Below are positions 39,213 through 49,081 of a stretch of 64,000 nt of DNA, in pieces (the first letter of the stretch is position 1; each line of letters begins with the position of its first letter). The position numbers were made by a program, and so were the translations under genes. Source of the stretch: Acinetobacter tandoii DSM 14970 = CIP 107469 (GTDB lineage Bacteria > Pseudomonadota > Gammaproteobacteria > Pseudomonadales > Moraxellaceae); contig NZ_KE007367.1 in NCBI RefSeq assembly GCF_000400735.1, positions 235,837 through 299,836 of the forward strand, written 5' to 3'. The notes beneath the pieces were generated by a model. That model saw only the letters and a list, made by a program, of their open reading frames with translations. It searched no databases and had not been told where the DNA came from.

Positions 39213-40496
39213 TTAAGCATTTTCACGTGCAATCGCGCGATAACCAATATCTGTACGATATTGCATACCTGTAAATGTAACTTGACCGCAAACTTCTAAA
39301 GCATTGACTTGCGCTTCAAGTACGGTATCACCAAGTGCAGTTACACATAAAACACGACCACCCGCAGTCAAGATGTGACCGTCAGCGCTCATTGCTGTGC
39401 CTGCATGGAAGATTTTAGTGTTTTCTGGAGATTGGCCAAGACCAGAGATAACGTCACCTTTACGAACTGTTTCAGGATAACCTTCTGCTGCAAGTACAAT
39501 ACCAATCGATTTGCGTTCGTCCCATTCCGCTTCTGCTGGGAGATTGCCTGCAATACCAGCTTCAACCAAATCGACCAACGAAGATTTTAAGCGCATCATA
39601 ATCGGTTGTGTTTCAGGGTCACCAAAACGACAGTTAAATTCGATTACACGAGGTGAACCTTGTTCATCAATCATAAGGCCTGCATATAAGAAGCCTGTGT
39701 AAACATGACCATCTTTTTTCATGCCTTCCACAGTTGGACGCATAATTTCAGCCATGACACGGTCAAATACTTCAGGAGTAACCACTGGGGCAGGAGAGTA
39801 TGCACCCATACCACCTGTGTTTGGACCTTGATCGCCTTCAAAGATACGCTTGTGATCTTGTGAAGTTGCCATTGGTAGGATGTTGTCACCATCGATCATA
39901 CAAATGAAAGATGCTTCTTCACCGGCAAGGAATTGTTCAATGACTACACGAGAACCTGCGTCACCAAATTTGTTTCCAGCCAACATGTCATCAATTGCTG
40001 CAAATGCTTCTTCGTTGGTCATTGCAACAATTACGCCTTTACCAGCAGCAAGACCGTCAGCTTTAATTACGATAGGAGCGCCATGTTCTGTCACGTAAGC
40101 TTTCGCTGCATCGACTTCAATGAACACATCGTAAAATGCAGTTGGAATATTGTGGCGCTTTAAGAAGTGCTTGGCGAAAGCTTTTGAGCCTTCTAACTGT
40201 GCAGCAAATTGAGTTGGCCCCCAAATTTTAAGACCCGCTTCACGGCATGCATCGACCACACCATTGACCAGCGGAGCTTCTGGACCAACTACAATTAAAT
40301 CAACTGCATTATTTTGAGCAAATTCAATAATTGCAGGATTATTTTGAATATCTAATGCAACGTTTTCGCATTTATCTTCAGTTGCAGTTCCTGCATTACC
40401 AGGAGCAACAAATACCTTAGCTACTTTTTCATCTTGAGCGATTTTCCATGACAAAGCATGTTCACGACCGCCACTACCCAAAACTAAAATATTCAT
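39213..40496 (-). CDS. purD: Phosphoribosylamine--glycine ligase
   Basis: A 427-residue ATP-grasp ligase joining glycine to phosphoribosylamine in purine synthesis. Signatures are LGSGGREHALSWKIAQ at the N-terminus, the central ATP-grasp region (APIVIKADGLAAGKGVIVA) and GDQGPNTGGMGAYSPAP, with RVIEFNCRFGDPETQ near the metal site. ATG 40496 (MNILVLGSGG) has GGAG nine bases upstream and matches the family; the frame is open 15 bases further. It follows purH on the same strand. Confidence 0.94.
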   Translation of the reverse strand: MNILVLGSGGREHALSWKIAQDEKVAKVFVAPGNAGTATEDKCENVALDIQNNPAIIEFAQNNAVDLIVVGPEAPLVNGVVDACREAGLKIWGPTQFAAQLEGSKAFAKHFLKRHNIPTAFYDVFIEVDAAKAYVTEHGAPIVIKADGLAAGKGVIVAMTNEEAFAAIDDMLAGNKFGDAGSRVVIEQFLAGEEASFICMIDGDNILPMATSQDHKRIFEGDQGPNTGGMGAYSPAPVVTPEVFDRVMAEIMRPTVEGMKKDGHVYTGFLYAGLMIDEQGSPRVIEFNCRFGDPETQPIMMRLKSSLVDLVEAGIAGNLPAEAEWDERKSIGIVLAAEGYPETVRKGDVISGLGQSPENTKIFHAGTAMSADGHILTAGGRVLCVTALGDTVLEAQVNALEVCGQVTFTGMQYRTDIGYRAIARENA

Positions 40497-40524
40497 CGGT
40501 TCATACTCCATGAATCGAAAATGA

Positions 40525-40560
40525 CATAAAGTCTTCCGCTGAAGCGCCGAAGACTTTATG
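40525..40560 (-). repeat. Long inverted repeat between purH and purD
   Basis: CATAAAGTCTTC (40525-40536) and GAAGACTTTATG (40549-40560) are exact complements; inside them CGCT-GA-AGCG extends the fold with a CC bulge. There is no U tract, so it is more likely an mRNA stability or processing element than a terminator. Confidence 0.65.
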
Positions 40561-40623
40561 CAAGATTTAGAAATCTGTTTTAATTAATACGAATGACAAA
40601 GTCATTACAGTCGAAATCCGAAA

Positions 40624-42198
40624 TTAATGACGGAAATGACGCATACCTGTGAAGACCATTGCGATGCCCGCTTCATCAGCAGCAGCAATCGTTTCTTCAT
40701 CACGCATAGAACCACCTGGTTGAATAATGCACTTAATGCCTGCTTTTGCTGCATTATCAATACCATCACGGAATGGGAAGAATGCATCAGAAGCCATTAC
40801 AGCACCTTCAACCACTAAGCCTGCATGTTCAGCTTTAATGGCTGCAATACGTGCTGAGTTTACGCGGCTCATTTGGCCTGCACCTACACCAATTGTTTGG
40901 CGGTTTTTTGCATAAACAATTGCATTAGATTTCACATATTTCGCAACTTTCCACGCAAAAATTAGGTCATCAATTTCTTGTTCAGTTGGCGCACGTTTAG
41001 TTACGACTTTAAGATCATCTTTGGTGATCATACCTAAGTCTTGGTCTTGAACCAATAAACCACCATTCACACGTTTATAGTCTAACTGTGGAGCACGTTC
41101 ATCAATTGCTGGTAATTCACCACAAACTAATACGCGAACATTTTTCTTTGCGCCAGTCACTTCCAGTACGCCTTCAGCAATACTTGGTGCAATGATGACT
41201 TCTACGAATTGACGGTCAACAATTGCTTGTGCAGTTGCTACATCAAGTTCACGGTTGAATGCAATAATGCCACCGAAAGCAGATTCAGGGTCAGTTGCAT
41301 ACGCAAGATCATAAGCTGCTTGAATGCCATCTAATGAAACTGCAACGCCACATGGGTTAGCATGTTTGACAATTACGCACGCTGGTTTAGCGAAAGATTT
41401 TACACATTCAAGTGCAGCATCTGTATCTGCGATGTTGTTATAAGAAAGCTCTTTACCTTGAAGTTGTTTTGCAGTTGAAACAGAAGCTTCAGTTGCAGCA
41501 GGGTCAACATAGAAAGCAGCAGATTGATGCGGGTTTTCACCGTAACGTAAATTTTGAGCTTTATTTAATTGCGTATTGAAAGTACGTGCAAACTTGTCTG
41601 CCTCACCTTCTGCTTTGCCCACACGAGCACCTAGGTAAGAAGCAATCATGCCGTCGTATTGAGCAGTGTGTTCGAAAGCTTTTACTGCTAAATCAAAACG
41701 AGTTTCATAAGACAGCGCACCATTTGCTTTAAGCTCAGCAATAACAGTGTCATAGTCAGATGCATTTACCACAATACCAACAGATGCATGGTTTTTCGCA
41801 GCGGCGCGAACCATTGTCGGGCCACCGATATCAATGTTTTCGATCGCATCAGCAAGTGAACAGTTTGGTTTAGCGACTGTTGCAGCAAATGGATAAAGGT
41901 TCACAATCACTAGGTCAATCGCATCGATGTTGTGTTCAGCCATTACCGCTTCGTCTAGGCCACGACGAGCTAAAATACCGCCATGAATTTTTGGGTGTAA
42001 AGTTTTTACACGCCCATCCATCATTTCTGGGAAACCAGTATGCTCTGAAACTTCAACTACAGCGATATTGTTGTCTTTAAGCAACTTATATGTACCACCA
42101 GTTGATAAAATTTCTACCCCTAGAGCAGAAAGGTTTTGAGCGAACTCAACAATGCCAGTTTTATCGGAAACAGAGATTAATGCGCGTTTAATGGTCAT
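40624..42198 (-). CDS. purH: Bifunctional AICAR transformylase/IMP cyclohydrolase
   Basis: A 524-residue enzyme for the last two steps of IMP synthesis. The N-terminal MGS-like cyclohydrolase domain shows [27 protein letters not shown] and [17 protein letters not shown]. The C-terminal transformylase domain shows [13 protein letters not shown] and the Lys-His catalytic region, ending [20 protein letters not shown] (in part) and MRHFRH. ATG 42198 (MTIKRAL) matches the family; seven additional upstream codons are open. It lies downstream of fis, with purD following. Confidence 0.95.
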   Translation of the reverse strand: MTIKRALISVSDKTGIVEFAQNLSALGVEILSTGGTYKLLKDNNIAVVEVSEHTGFPEMMDGRVKTLHPKIHGGILARRGLDEAVMAEHNIDAIDLVIVNLYPFAATVAKPNCSLADAIENIDIGGPTMVRAAAKNHASVGIVVNASDYDTVIAELKANGALSYETRFDLAVKAFEHTAQYDGMIASYLGARVGKAEGEADKFARTFNTQLNKAQNLRYGENPHQSAAFYVDPAATEASVSTAKQLQGKELSYNNIADTDAALECVKSFAKPACVIVKHANPCGVAVSLDGIQAAYDLAYATDPESAFGGIIAFNRELDVATAQAIVDRQFVEVIIAPSIAEGVLEVTGAKKNVRVLVCGELPAIDERAPQLDYKRVNGGLLVQDQDLGMITKDDLKVVTKRAPTEQEIDDLIFAWKVAKYVKSNAIVYAKNRQTIGVGAGQMSRVNSARIAAIKAEHAGLVVEGAVMASDAFFPFRDGIDNAAKAGIKCIIQPGGSMRDEETIAAADEAGIAMVFTGMRHFRH

Positions 42199-42291
42199 GA
42201 TCTTCGTCACAGTTATCAAGGATTAAAACAAAAAAAAGCTAAAAATAGCAGGTAAAAAAAATGCCCGCGGAAGCCGCAAGCATTTTATCAT

Positions 42292-42561
42292 TTATTCACT
42301 CATTAAACCGTGAGCTTTCAACTTTTTACGTAAAGTACCACGGTTCAGTCCTAGAATCTCGGCAGCGCGTGTTTGATTACCACGTGTATACTCAAGAACT
42401 ACAGATAAAAGAGGTTTCTCCATTTCTGCTAGCACCATGTCATAGACCTGAGAAGGTTGCTCGCCTTGCAATTGAGCAAAGTAATGGCGAACTGCGCGAT
42501 CTACGTGAATACGTAGAGCAACATCAGATTGTGCAGTAAAAATAGGAGATTTGCTATTCAT
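42292..42561 (-). CDS. fis: DNA-binding protein Fis
   Basis: An 89-residue nucleoid protein. The C-terminal helix-turn-helix is [20 protein letters not shown], nearly the family consensus, and the N-terminal half carries the beta-hairpin arm and dimerisation helices. Fis bends DNA and activates rRNA and other growth-related promoters. In many gammaproteobacteria fis follows prmA/dusB; here it follows prmA and a zinc-ribbon gene. The phased A tracts 350 bases upstream may affect its promoter. Confidence 0.93.
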   Translation of the reverse strand: MNSKSPIFTAQSDVALRIHVDRAVRHYFAQLQGEQPSQVYDMVLAEMEKPLLSVVLEYTRGNQTRAAEILGLNRGTLRKKLKAHGLMSE

Positions 42562-42953
42562 GCGAATTAATCCGAAAAATCAGATACCGCTTGGGTAAAG
42601 CGATATATTAATGTTGTCTATAAAAAATAAATGAACTCCGTTTTAGATCCTAAAACGAGGAGTTCTAAAACTCGTACATTTAGCTTGCCACAAATCAGCT
42701 ATATTGATCAAAAAACATACGTAACAATAATTTAATATTTGTTACTGATCAAAATCAAAACAAAAAATAGATACCCTACGCATTATCTGGAATAAAGCGC
42801 ATTGGCAAAACTAGTAGTTGTTGTGAAAATTAGCGAGGAGTTTGCAGCACAAAGCTTTCGTGGCGCGTATGATACCATTGTCTTAGAAAAAGTGAGCAAG
42901 AAAAGTGCATTTTTTTTACTTTTTTTTTACTTTTTTTGTAGTTTTTTCATTTT
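42562..42953. promoter_or_regulatory. fis upstream region with phased A tracts
   Basis: No gene. On the minus strand this is the fis leader. Runs of six to nine T (A on the fis strand) are centred near 42914, 42924, 42934, 42945 and 42953, so four consecutive spacings are about 10, 10, 10.5 and 8 bases. Such helical phasing produces intrinsically curved DNA. The last run overlaps the stop codon of the upstream zinc-ribbon gene. Confidence 0.6.
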
Positions 42954-43835
42954 TTAAGGTCCAATGATTTCTAAACTATAGTCATCAAAGCTTTTTCGAT
43001 CGACTGGAAGCTCAAAATGGATTTTAAAAGGCCTTTTTTGAGGGATGCGTTCAATACCGACCAAGTTGTCTGCCAAATATTCTTTGGGTTGAAGTGTAAA
43101 GTTACCAGTTTCTGTTCCTTGTTCACGTAAAATAACCTTTAGGGTTGGTAAAGGAAGACTCTTATCGTGATAATTGATTAATTCACCTATAAATAGAGTT
43201 TTGTTTTTTTCAATACGCTTGGCTTTTATTTTAGTGACGCTAATAAGGGTATAGTTTTCTTGTTGTATTTCACATTTGAACAAAGCACAAACTTGATTAA
43301 AGCTCGCGGCTAATTTAGGGCTATTTCTTAAGTATTGAGGATTAAACCAAAAGAATTGGAATAACAATAATAGGATGAGAGCAATATTAATCATACCCCA
43401 CATGACATAATACATAGGGCTACGAGGTTTGCTGTCGTGATCTTTTTCTGCAAGGTTAAGGGCAGGGAAGTTACCGATTGGATCGGTACTAAAATAATTG
43501 AGATTGTTCAAATATGTTTTTAGATCAATATTTGAGTGCTCAATTTTTCTATCAAAAATCTCAAGTAATTGCTGGCGATTCGACAAAGAATGCTCAAAAG
43601 CAATATTCGACATTTGCGGACGAAAATCATTGTCTTGGCTGGATGAATTAAATTGATCATCCGAAGCTGGATAATTTGAAAGTTGTCCGAACGACTGATT
43701 AATCAAATGTGTTAAAGCATTAAACGTGGTTGAACACTTTGGGCAACAAACCATGCCCTGAGCAACAGTCAGTTGAGCCACAGAGACTCGATAAATTGTT
43801 AGACACTCAGGACAGCTGGTTTGTTTTTCGCTCAT
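42954..43835 (-). CDS. Zinc-ribbon and DUF3426 membrane protein
   Basis: A 293-residue protein with an N-terminal MJ0042-type zinc ribbon (CPEC at 8-11 and CPKC near 32-35), a disordered linker, one transmembrane helix (WGMINIALILLLLFQFFWF, around 146-164) and a C-terminal DUF3426 periplasmic domain. The role is unknown. The gene is repeatedly found next to prmA and fis in Acinetobacter-like genomes (my recollection), and lies 18 bases downstream of prmA here. Confidence 0.82.
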   Translation of the reverse strand: MSEKQTSCPECLTIYRVSVAQLTVAQGMVCCPKCSTTFNALTHLINQSFGQLSNYPASDDQFNSSSQDNDFRPQMSNIAFEHSLSNRQQLLEIFDRKIEHSNIDLKTYLNNLNYFSTDPIGNFPALNLAEKDHDSKPRSPMYYVMWGMINIALILLLLFQFFWFNPQYLRNSPKLAASFNQVCALFKCEIQQENYTLISVTKIKAKRIEKNKTLFIGELINYHDKSLPLPTLKVILREQGTETGNFTLQPKEYLADNLVGIERIPQKRPFKIHFELPVDRKSFDDYSLEIIGP

Positions 43836-43853
43836 AGTTTTTAAGTTAGATAG

Positions 43854-44756
43854 TTAGGCTTTGTGGCGTTTGCCTGAAATACGGCACCAGTTTTCTTCAC
43901 GTTTTTCAACTTCTAATATATCAAAAAATTCTGAGTAAATACTAGAAACATCAGCAACTTGCTCTTCAATTACACCTGCAAGTGCGAACTCTGCCTCATA
44001 TTTCGTTAAAGTTGCAAACTCTGGTGCAAGAGCCATTAGTGGACCTGCTAAAATATTTGCCACTAATACATCAGCTTTTTGGCTGCCAAACGTTTCATTA
44101 AACTCATCAGGTAATCCCACAAAAATTTTGTCGATTACACCATTTAACTCAGCATTTTGTTGAGTCGCCAATACCGCTTGTGGATCAATATCTGTGGCGT
44201 AGACTTTTTTAGCACCCAATAATAATGCTGCGACACCCAGAATACCTGAACCACATCCGTAATCGATTACGACTTTATCTTTGAGGTCGGTTTTGCCAAG
44301 CCATTGTAAACAAAGGAACGTGCTGGCATGGTTACCCGTACCAAAAGCTAGACCTGGATCAAGTTTAATGTTCACAGCATCTGCTTCAGGTGGCTCTAAC
44401 CATTCAGGCACAATCCAGAATTTTTCACTAATTTGAATTGGTTCATAGTAATCCATCCAAGATCGTTCCCAAACTTGATCTTCTAAGAACTCGCTACGCA
44501 AAGGTGCATCAGGCATTTGTGTACGAATGAAGGTTTCTAATGCAGCGACCTCAATTTCTTCATTTTCTTCTTGTGCATAAATACCAGTCACAATCACTTT
44601 ATTCCAAAGTGGTGTTTCACCCGGAAGTGGCTCAAGTAAGTCCTGATTTTCAGCATCGTCCAAAGTCACGCTCACTGCGCCCAAAGAACTTAATAATGTT
44701 TCTGTAAAATCGACTTGTGCTTGATCAACAGTAATATGAATTTGTAACCACTTCAC
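43854..44756 (-). CDS. prmA: Ribosomal protein L11 methyltransferase
   Basis: A 300-residue SAM-dependent enzyme that methylates L11. The N-terminal substrate-binding domain begins [11 protein letters not shown]; the Rossmann methyltransferase motif is [20 protein letters not shown] with DIDPQAV (motif II) and VANILAGPL (motif IV). GTG 44756 is chosen because family members start just before the WLQ/WIQ segment; TTG 44768 is the alternative. First gene of prmA-zinc ribbon-fis. Confidence 0.92.
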   Translation of the reverse strand: MKWLQIHITVDQAQVDFTETLLSSLGAVSVTLDDAENQDLLEPLPGETPLWNKVIVTGIYAQEENEEIEVAALETFIRTQMPDAPLRSEFLEDQVWERSWMDYYEPIQISEKFWIVPEWLEPPEADAVNIKLDPGLAFGTGNHASTFLCLQWLGKTDLKDKVVIDYGCGSGILGVAALLLGAKKVYATDIDPQAVLATQQNAELNGVIDKIFVGLPDEFNETFGSQKADVLVANILAGPLMALAPEFATLTKYEAEFALAGVIEEQVADVSSIYSEFFDILEVEKREENWCRISGKRHKA

Positions 44757-44872
44757 GGAATAACCCAAACTTTGCTTTTATAAAGCGCATATTGTAACTG
44801 AGAGCAGCACTTACAGCTACACTTTCATATAACTGTAAAAATGATGCCGAGACATCCTGATTAAATTTATGA

Positions 44873-45772
44873 TTAAGATTCGAGTTTGAGTGAATCACTT
44901 TCATTGATTGGTGTTGTAGCACGATCAAATTTATTTAATAACATGCCGAATCCTGCGGCGATGATATACATAAATATTGAATATACCGCTGCTGGTATAG
45001 ATATGGTGGTATTTTCCAGAACTGTAAGGGCAATCGTCATGGCTAATGTACCGTTATGAATGCCAATTTCAAAAGCACAGGCACGTGCTTGCGTTGTATG
45101 TACACCCATAACACGAGGTACGAAATAACCAATAGACAAGCTGATGATACAGAAAACAATTGTTGCCGCACCAATTTGGGCAAAGTATTCCATGATGTGA
45201 GCGCGCTCTTTAATAAAGGCAGCAACAATAATCAGAATTAAGAATACAACTGCAAAGATGCGCACAGGTTTATTCATTTTGTGTGTGAAATTCGGTGCAA
45301 AATGACGAATAAGCATTCCGATGCATACAGGCACAATAATAATGCCAAATACTTGAATAATTTTACTAAACTGTAGGCTAACTTGCTGTCCGTCATTCAT
45401 AAAATAATTGATCGAGAAATTTACAATTATGGGTAGCGTTACTGCTGCGAGCACGGAGTTAATTGCTGTTAGGGTAATATTTAAAGCCACATCACCTTTA
45501 AATAAATAGCTAAACAAATTGGCGGTACTTCCGCCAGGTGAAGCTGCTAGCAACATTAAACCTACGGCAAGCAGAGGTGGTAATGCAAAAAGCTTACAGA
45601 GCAGGAAAGCTATCCCTACAAGTAAGAAAAGTTGACTAAAAAGTGAAATGAGTACGGCTTTGGGTTGTTGTGTGACACGCGCAAAATCTTTTGGAGTGAG
45701 TTCAAGACCTAAACCCATCATGACAATTGCTAACGCCAGTGGTAAAACAACGGTAATTAATCCTGCATCCAT
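44873..45772 (-). CDS. Bile acid:sodium symporter (BASS) family transporter
   Basis: A 299-residue protein with about nine or ten hydrophobic helices and the BASS signatures MMGLGLELTPKDF, AASPGGSTANLFSYLFKGD and ACAFEIGIHNGTLAMTIAL. Family members move organic anions (bile acids, pyruvate, pantothenate-like acids) with sodium. The exact substrate is unknown. It appears to be a single gene; 104 bases separate it from prmA on the same strand. Confidence 0.88.
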   Translation of the reverse strand: MDAGLITVVLPLALAIVMMGLGLELTPKDFARVTQQPKAVLISLFSQLFLLVGIAFLLCKLFALPPLLAVGLMLLAASPGGSTANLFSYLFKGDVALNITLTAINSVLAAVTLPIIVNFSINYFMNDGQQVSLQFSKIIQVFGIIIVPVCIGMLIRHFAPNFTHKMNKPVRIFAVVFLILIIVAAFIKERAHIMEYFAQIGAATIVFCIISLSIGYFVPRVMGVHTTQARACAFEIGIHNGTLAMTIALTVLENTTISIPAAVYSIFMYIIAAGFGMLLNKFDRATTPINESDSLKLES

Positions 45773-46445
45773 TCTTTATTCCTATTATTAAATTGATTTA
45801 TTTTTAAAAAAATCAGTAAAAACTCGATCCTGAGTTTTTACTTGAAATTATGGTTATTTTTGTGTGGAGCTTTTGCTTAAGCAATACACAATTAATTTGA
45901 TCATAGTATATGCATAAACGTAGCAAATGACATTCATGCACAAAATTTGTTGGTTTAAGCAGGGTATATAGGCTTTATAACTAACCCGAATCCTATTTAA
46001 GCCAAGGATTCCATAATTTGAATTTTTGGCTTATTTCGTTGAGTTAATTGATATGCGCATAACGATGCATAAATCCCACTTAGAAATCTATGAACACTAC
46101 GTGCTTTACTCGTCACTAAATTGTATTGACTTTTACATGATTTTTTTAAGATATTTATATTGTCGATAGTAAATTCAGTTTGCATCTAGATGTATAAAAC
46201 AATCACATCTGATATATAAAGTAAATTGGCTTTTAATAAACCTAACATTTTGAGCTGACAAAAATTCACTATACTTGGTATCTGTATCATGAAAAAAATT
46301 ACACGTTCAAGTAAAGACGAGGGCCTGTTGACATTTACTGTGCAAAAAATAGCGAGAAAGTAAAATTCAATTGCCAAACCAAATCGACTTCTCGCTATGC
46401 ATCAACCAATGCTGACTGCTCAACACTGCTTAAAGCTGAAATCTA
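45773..46445. other. Degenerate intergenic region with IS debris
   Basis: No intact gene. It contains the BASS promoter, a possible transposase fragment on the minus strand (45997-46185) and a likely insertion-sequence end (GGGCCTGTTGACATTTACTG, from 46321). ATAGCGAGAA (46349-46358) and TTCTCGCTAT (46389-46398) form an inverted pair in that end region. Confidence 0.45.
45997..46185 (-). pseudogene. Possible transposase C-terminal fragment
   Basis: Sixty-two codons with a basic, aromatic pattern (KARSVHRFLSGIYASLCAYQ) that recalls the C-terminal helix of some DDE transposases, for example IS982-like enzymes. No catalytic residue is visible and the family call is uncertain. Its location among other IS debris is the main support. 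Confidence 0.3.
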
Positions 46446-46944
46446 TTGTCCATAATTTTGGTATTTATATCATGTCCTTGGAGGGATACACCTGAATCCT
46501 TTGGTAAATCCAATATGATCTTTAAACGGTTCACCCGATGGTCTAAAGATAATAAGGTATTAAAAATATTTAAGTTATTTTCAAAAGATGCTGATCTAGA
46601 ATGGGTATTTCTTGATGCTAGCCGTATTCGAGCACATCAACATGTTACAGGACTCAAGGATCAAGCTATTTCAAGGAGCATCGGTGGAAACAGTACTAAA
46701 ATCCATTTAGCTGTAGATTAAAATGGGAACCCAATTCAATTTCTTATTCATGATGGCACAACTCATGATGTGAAAGTTGCTCTTGCATTGGTTGATAAAA
46801 TAGATTTAACAGATACCGATGTTCTTAGCGCTGATAAGGGATGTGACTCGAAAGCTTTGAGAGAGGAAATAGAAAGAACATCCACAACAGCGAAGATTCC
46901 AAAGAAATACAACACACGTATATTTATTTGGTTAACATTATGAA
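46446..46944 (+). pseudogene. IS5-family transposase remnant
   Basis: The reading frame contains PWRDTPESFGKSNMIFKRF and WVFLDASRIRAHQH, the typical IS5-type N-terminal and first-catalytic-Asp segments. It then meets TAA at 46719-46721 where the family has an acidic or polar residue (AVD-stop-NGNPIQFLIHDGT). It continues in frame through DVLSADKGCDSKALREEI, the second Asp region, before being cut off near KIPKKYNTR. The C-terminal Glu region is missing. It is dead and fragmentary, and ends about 25 bases before the start of the GGDEF gene. Confidence 0.8.
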
Positions 46945-46968
46945 ATGTCAACAGACTCAAGGTTAAAT

Positions 46969-48033
46969 ATGTCTTATATCGTTCCTGATGAAGAATTATT
47001 ACAAACGCGAACGAAAAAATTCCTGAAAAGAATTTTCGTTATGCGACAGCTTGGAACGATTTTGTGTTTTTTTCCTATTTTTTCTGTATTACGGGATATG
47101 CATTATGAAAGTAGCTATTTCATTTTATTGACAGTAAATGCTTTTGTTTGGCCAAGTTTCGCCTATTTAATTAGTCAACGATCTGACGATCCTGTGAAAA
47201 CTGAACAAACCAGCTTGATTGTAGATACCATGTTTGGTGGGGCTTGGATTGGTGTGATGGGTTTAAGCCCCATGCCATCTTTTATTATTTTGGCTGTATT
47301 TATTGCAGATCGTTATGCTGCGGGGGGATGGAAACTTTTAGCTCCTTCAATTTTAGGATTTACCGTCTCTTTGATTGGCGTTTGGTTGTTGGTTGGTATG
47401 CCTCTAACCTTCACTTTTAGTCCGCATACGGTATGGCTCACCATTCCATTGGCGACTTTGTACTTAATTGCCTTGAGTATTTTATCTCGGAAGCTTTCTA
47501 CCAATCTGAGCCAAAAAAATCGGCAGTTTGAACGGATTGCCTTAATGGATCCGCGTTTGCATATTCCCAACCGCCGTTTGTTTGAACAGCGTTTAGCCAG
47601 CACTTTTGTACAGATACAACGTGGAAATAGTACGGCTCATTTAATGTTAATCGATGTAGATCATTTTAAGGACATTAATGATACCTATGGACATGAAATG
47701 GGAGATTATGTCCTGATTGAACTGTCGAATATTTTAAGAGAATCGATTCAAAGCAAAGATATACCTGCCAGATTTGGTGGTGATGAGTTAGCAGTGATTG
47801 TGATGGACAGCAGTTCACAGGAAATTATGCAATTGTCTCAAACCATTTTGGATAAAGTCCGACATTTTCGTTTACCGAGTAATTCGAACTTTCGCATGAG
47901 TATCAGTATTGGAATTTCCTCGGCAGCCGCAGCAGGTTCTACAACGGACTGGCTGAAGATGGCAGATCAGGCTTTATATGAAGTAAAACGCCAAGGACGT
48001 GATGGCGTGCAATATATTTGTGAAATGAGTTAA
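46969..48033 (+). CDS. Diguanylate cyclase with MASE2 membrane sensor
   Basis: A 354-residue protein like DgcC/AdrA. The N-terminal MASE2 region has six hydrophobic helices (to about residue 180). A C-terminal GGDEF domain makes cyclic-di-GMP; its active-site loop reads RFGGDEL at 268-274, still compatible with activity. The inhibitory I-site RxxD is replaced by QSKD, so product inhibition is probably lost. ATG 46969 has AAGG seven bases upstream; the frame extends 24 bases further into IS debris. The IS remnant has replaced the original upstream region. Confidence 0.88.
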   Translation: MSYIVPDEELLQTRTKKFLKRIFVMRQLGTILCFFPIFSVLRDMHYESSYFILLTVNAFVWPSFAYLISQRSDDPVKTEQTSLIVDTMFGGAWIGVMGLSPMPSFIILAVFIADRYAAGGWKLLAPSILGFTVSLIGVWLLVGMPLTFTFSPHTVWLTIPLATLYLIALSILSRKLSTNLSQKNRQFERIALMDPRLHIPNRRLFEQRLASTFVQIQRGNSTAHLMLIDVDHFKDINDTYGHEMGDYVLIELSNILRESIQSKDIPARFGGDELAVIVMDSSSQEIMQLSQTILDKVRHFRLPSNSNFRMSISIGISSAAAAGSTTDWLKMADQALYEVKRQGRDGVQYICEMS

Positions 48034-48079
48034 TAGAAATCATTTTAATACAGCCTTTAGGGTGAATTGTTTTAATTCT

Positions 48080-48102
48080 GGTGCAAAAAAGCACCTTTTT
48101 TT
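48080..48102 (+). terminator. Terminator after the diguanylate cyclase gene
   Basis: GGTGC-AAAAAA-GCACC hairpin followed by seven T, about 45 bases past the stop. It separates the cyclase gene from the riboswitch-led operon. Confidence 0.8.
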
Positions 48103-48106
48103 ATTT

Positions 48107-48137
48107 TTGCATCATCTTCGCTCAAAAATAGTATTAT
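48107..48137 (+). promoter_or_regulatory. Candidate sigma-70 promoter for the riboswitch transcript
   Basis: TTGCAT (48107-48112) and TATTAT (48132-48137) are separated by 19 bases, a little long but workable. They lie about 60 bases before the riboswitch aptamer. Confidence 0.35.
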
Positions 48138-48198
48138 GAATGATAAAAAACGTAATACTAAGTTGGCACAGCCTTTGCTTAATCATGACTATGAAAAA

Positions 48199-48294
48199 TG
48201 TGATCTAGGGTTCCGATACGCACGCGTATGTCTGAGACCGAGAGTTCACGGTTCGAAAGAACTACACGGAGGGATAAAAGCCCGGGAGGTCATG
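48199..48294 (+). promoter_or_regulatory. Guanidine-I (ykkC) riboswitch
   Basis: The conserved ykkC core is readable: CTAGGGTTCCG at 48205-48215, the ACACGGAGGGATAAAAGCCC block at 48264-48283 and CGGGAGGTC after it. TGATC (48201-48205) pairs with GGTCA (48288-48292) to close P1. ATACG-CACG-CGTAT forms the first internal hairpin, and AGTTC and GAACT close the second. The class binds the guanidinium ion and turns on the downstream genes. The carboxylase operon start codon is 26 bases beyond the aptamer. No terminator hairpin is obvious after the aptamer, so control may be at translation. Confidence 0.93.
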
Positions 48295-48319
48295 CGAATC
48301 CACCGAAGAGGTAACAGCA

Positions 48320-49063
48320 ATGGGCTTACAGCAATATCACAATAACCAAACACTATGGACTGAGGTTTTGCCGGGCGGGCATCACTGGTCGGGACGTATT
48401 CAAAAAGGTGCAATTCTCCGTTTTAAAGCACTTTCTAAACATGCCAATGTTTCACTGTTCTGTGTTAATGCTGCCGATAAATTAGAGCGCTTTAATATGC
48501 CAGACAGTTTAAAGGGGCAACATACCGCGTATTTAAGCGCAGGACATGTGCTGTATTCAGACCTTGGACGTGTCATGGCTTCGATAGTTACAGATGAACA
48601 TGGTTGGAATGATGTGCTATGTGGTGCAAGTCGTGCCGAGCAGATTGCAGCGCAATATGGTAAACAGAACTTTCAAGCTGCACGCAATGCCATGTATCAA
48701 AGTGGTGTAGATGGCTTATTGGTGGAAATGGCAAAATTTTCATTAGCACAGACTGATTTAAGTGCCACCCTGAATTTATTTTCCAAAGTTGCTCCGAATG
48801 ATGCGGGCGAACTCTCTTATGTGACTGCTGACAATACTGATCAGGTGATTGAACTGCGCTTTGAAATGGATTGTTTGGTGTTCTTATCTGCTGCACCACA
48901 TGCTTTAGACCAAAATCCTACTTATCAACCTGCGGACATTCAACTTTCTCTGTTTAAAGCCAATCCTTTAAATGAACATGATATCTGTCGTGATTCATGC
49001 GCCCAAAATCAGCGTGCATTTCAAAACAATGCACGTTATTTCGCATTATCTGATGCTTGCTAA
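48320..49063 (+). CDS. DUF1989 protein, carboxyguanidine deiminase component (UAAP1-like)
   Basis: A 247-residue DUF1989 protein of the type called urea amidolyase-associated protein 1, with EVLPGGHHWSGRIQKGAILRF, LSAGHVLYSDLGRVMASIV and WNDVLCGASRAEQI. In characterised guanidine operons the two DUF1989 proteins (CgdA and CgdB) together deiminate carboxyguanidine to allophanate and ammonia. ATG 48320 follows AGAGGT seven bases upstream and directly follows the guanidine-I riboswitch. It is first in an operon of three, 18 bases from the next. The role is by family and context. Confidence 0.88.
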   Translation: MGLQQYHNNQTLWTEVLPGGHHWSGRIQKGAILRFKALSKHANVSLFCVNAADKLERFNMPDSLKGQHTAYLSAGHVLYSDLGRVMASIVTDEHGWNDVLCGASRAEQIAAQYGKQNFQAARNAMYQSGVDGLLVEMAKFSLAQTDLSATLNLFSKVAPNDAGELSYVTADNTDQVIELRFEMDCLVFLSAAPHALDQNPTYQPADIQLSLFKANPLNEHDICRDSCAQNQRAFQNNARYFALSDAC

Positions 49064-49081
49064 GAACTCGGGAGAACAGTC

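Noticed and set aside
42261..42539. 92-codon plus-strand ORF
   Set aside because: It is the antisense shadow of fis, whose minus-strand frame has a clear helix-turn-helix.
48136..48345. 69-codon ORF ahead of the carboxylase operon
   Set aside because: It covers the guanidine-I aptamer and runs over the true start of the DUF1989 gene; it has no ribosome-binding site.
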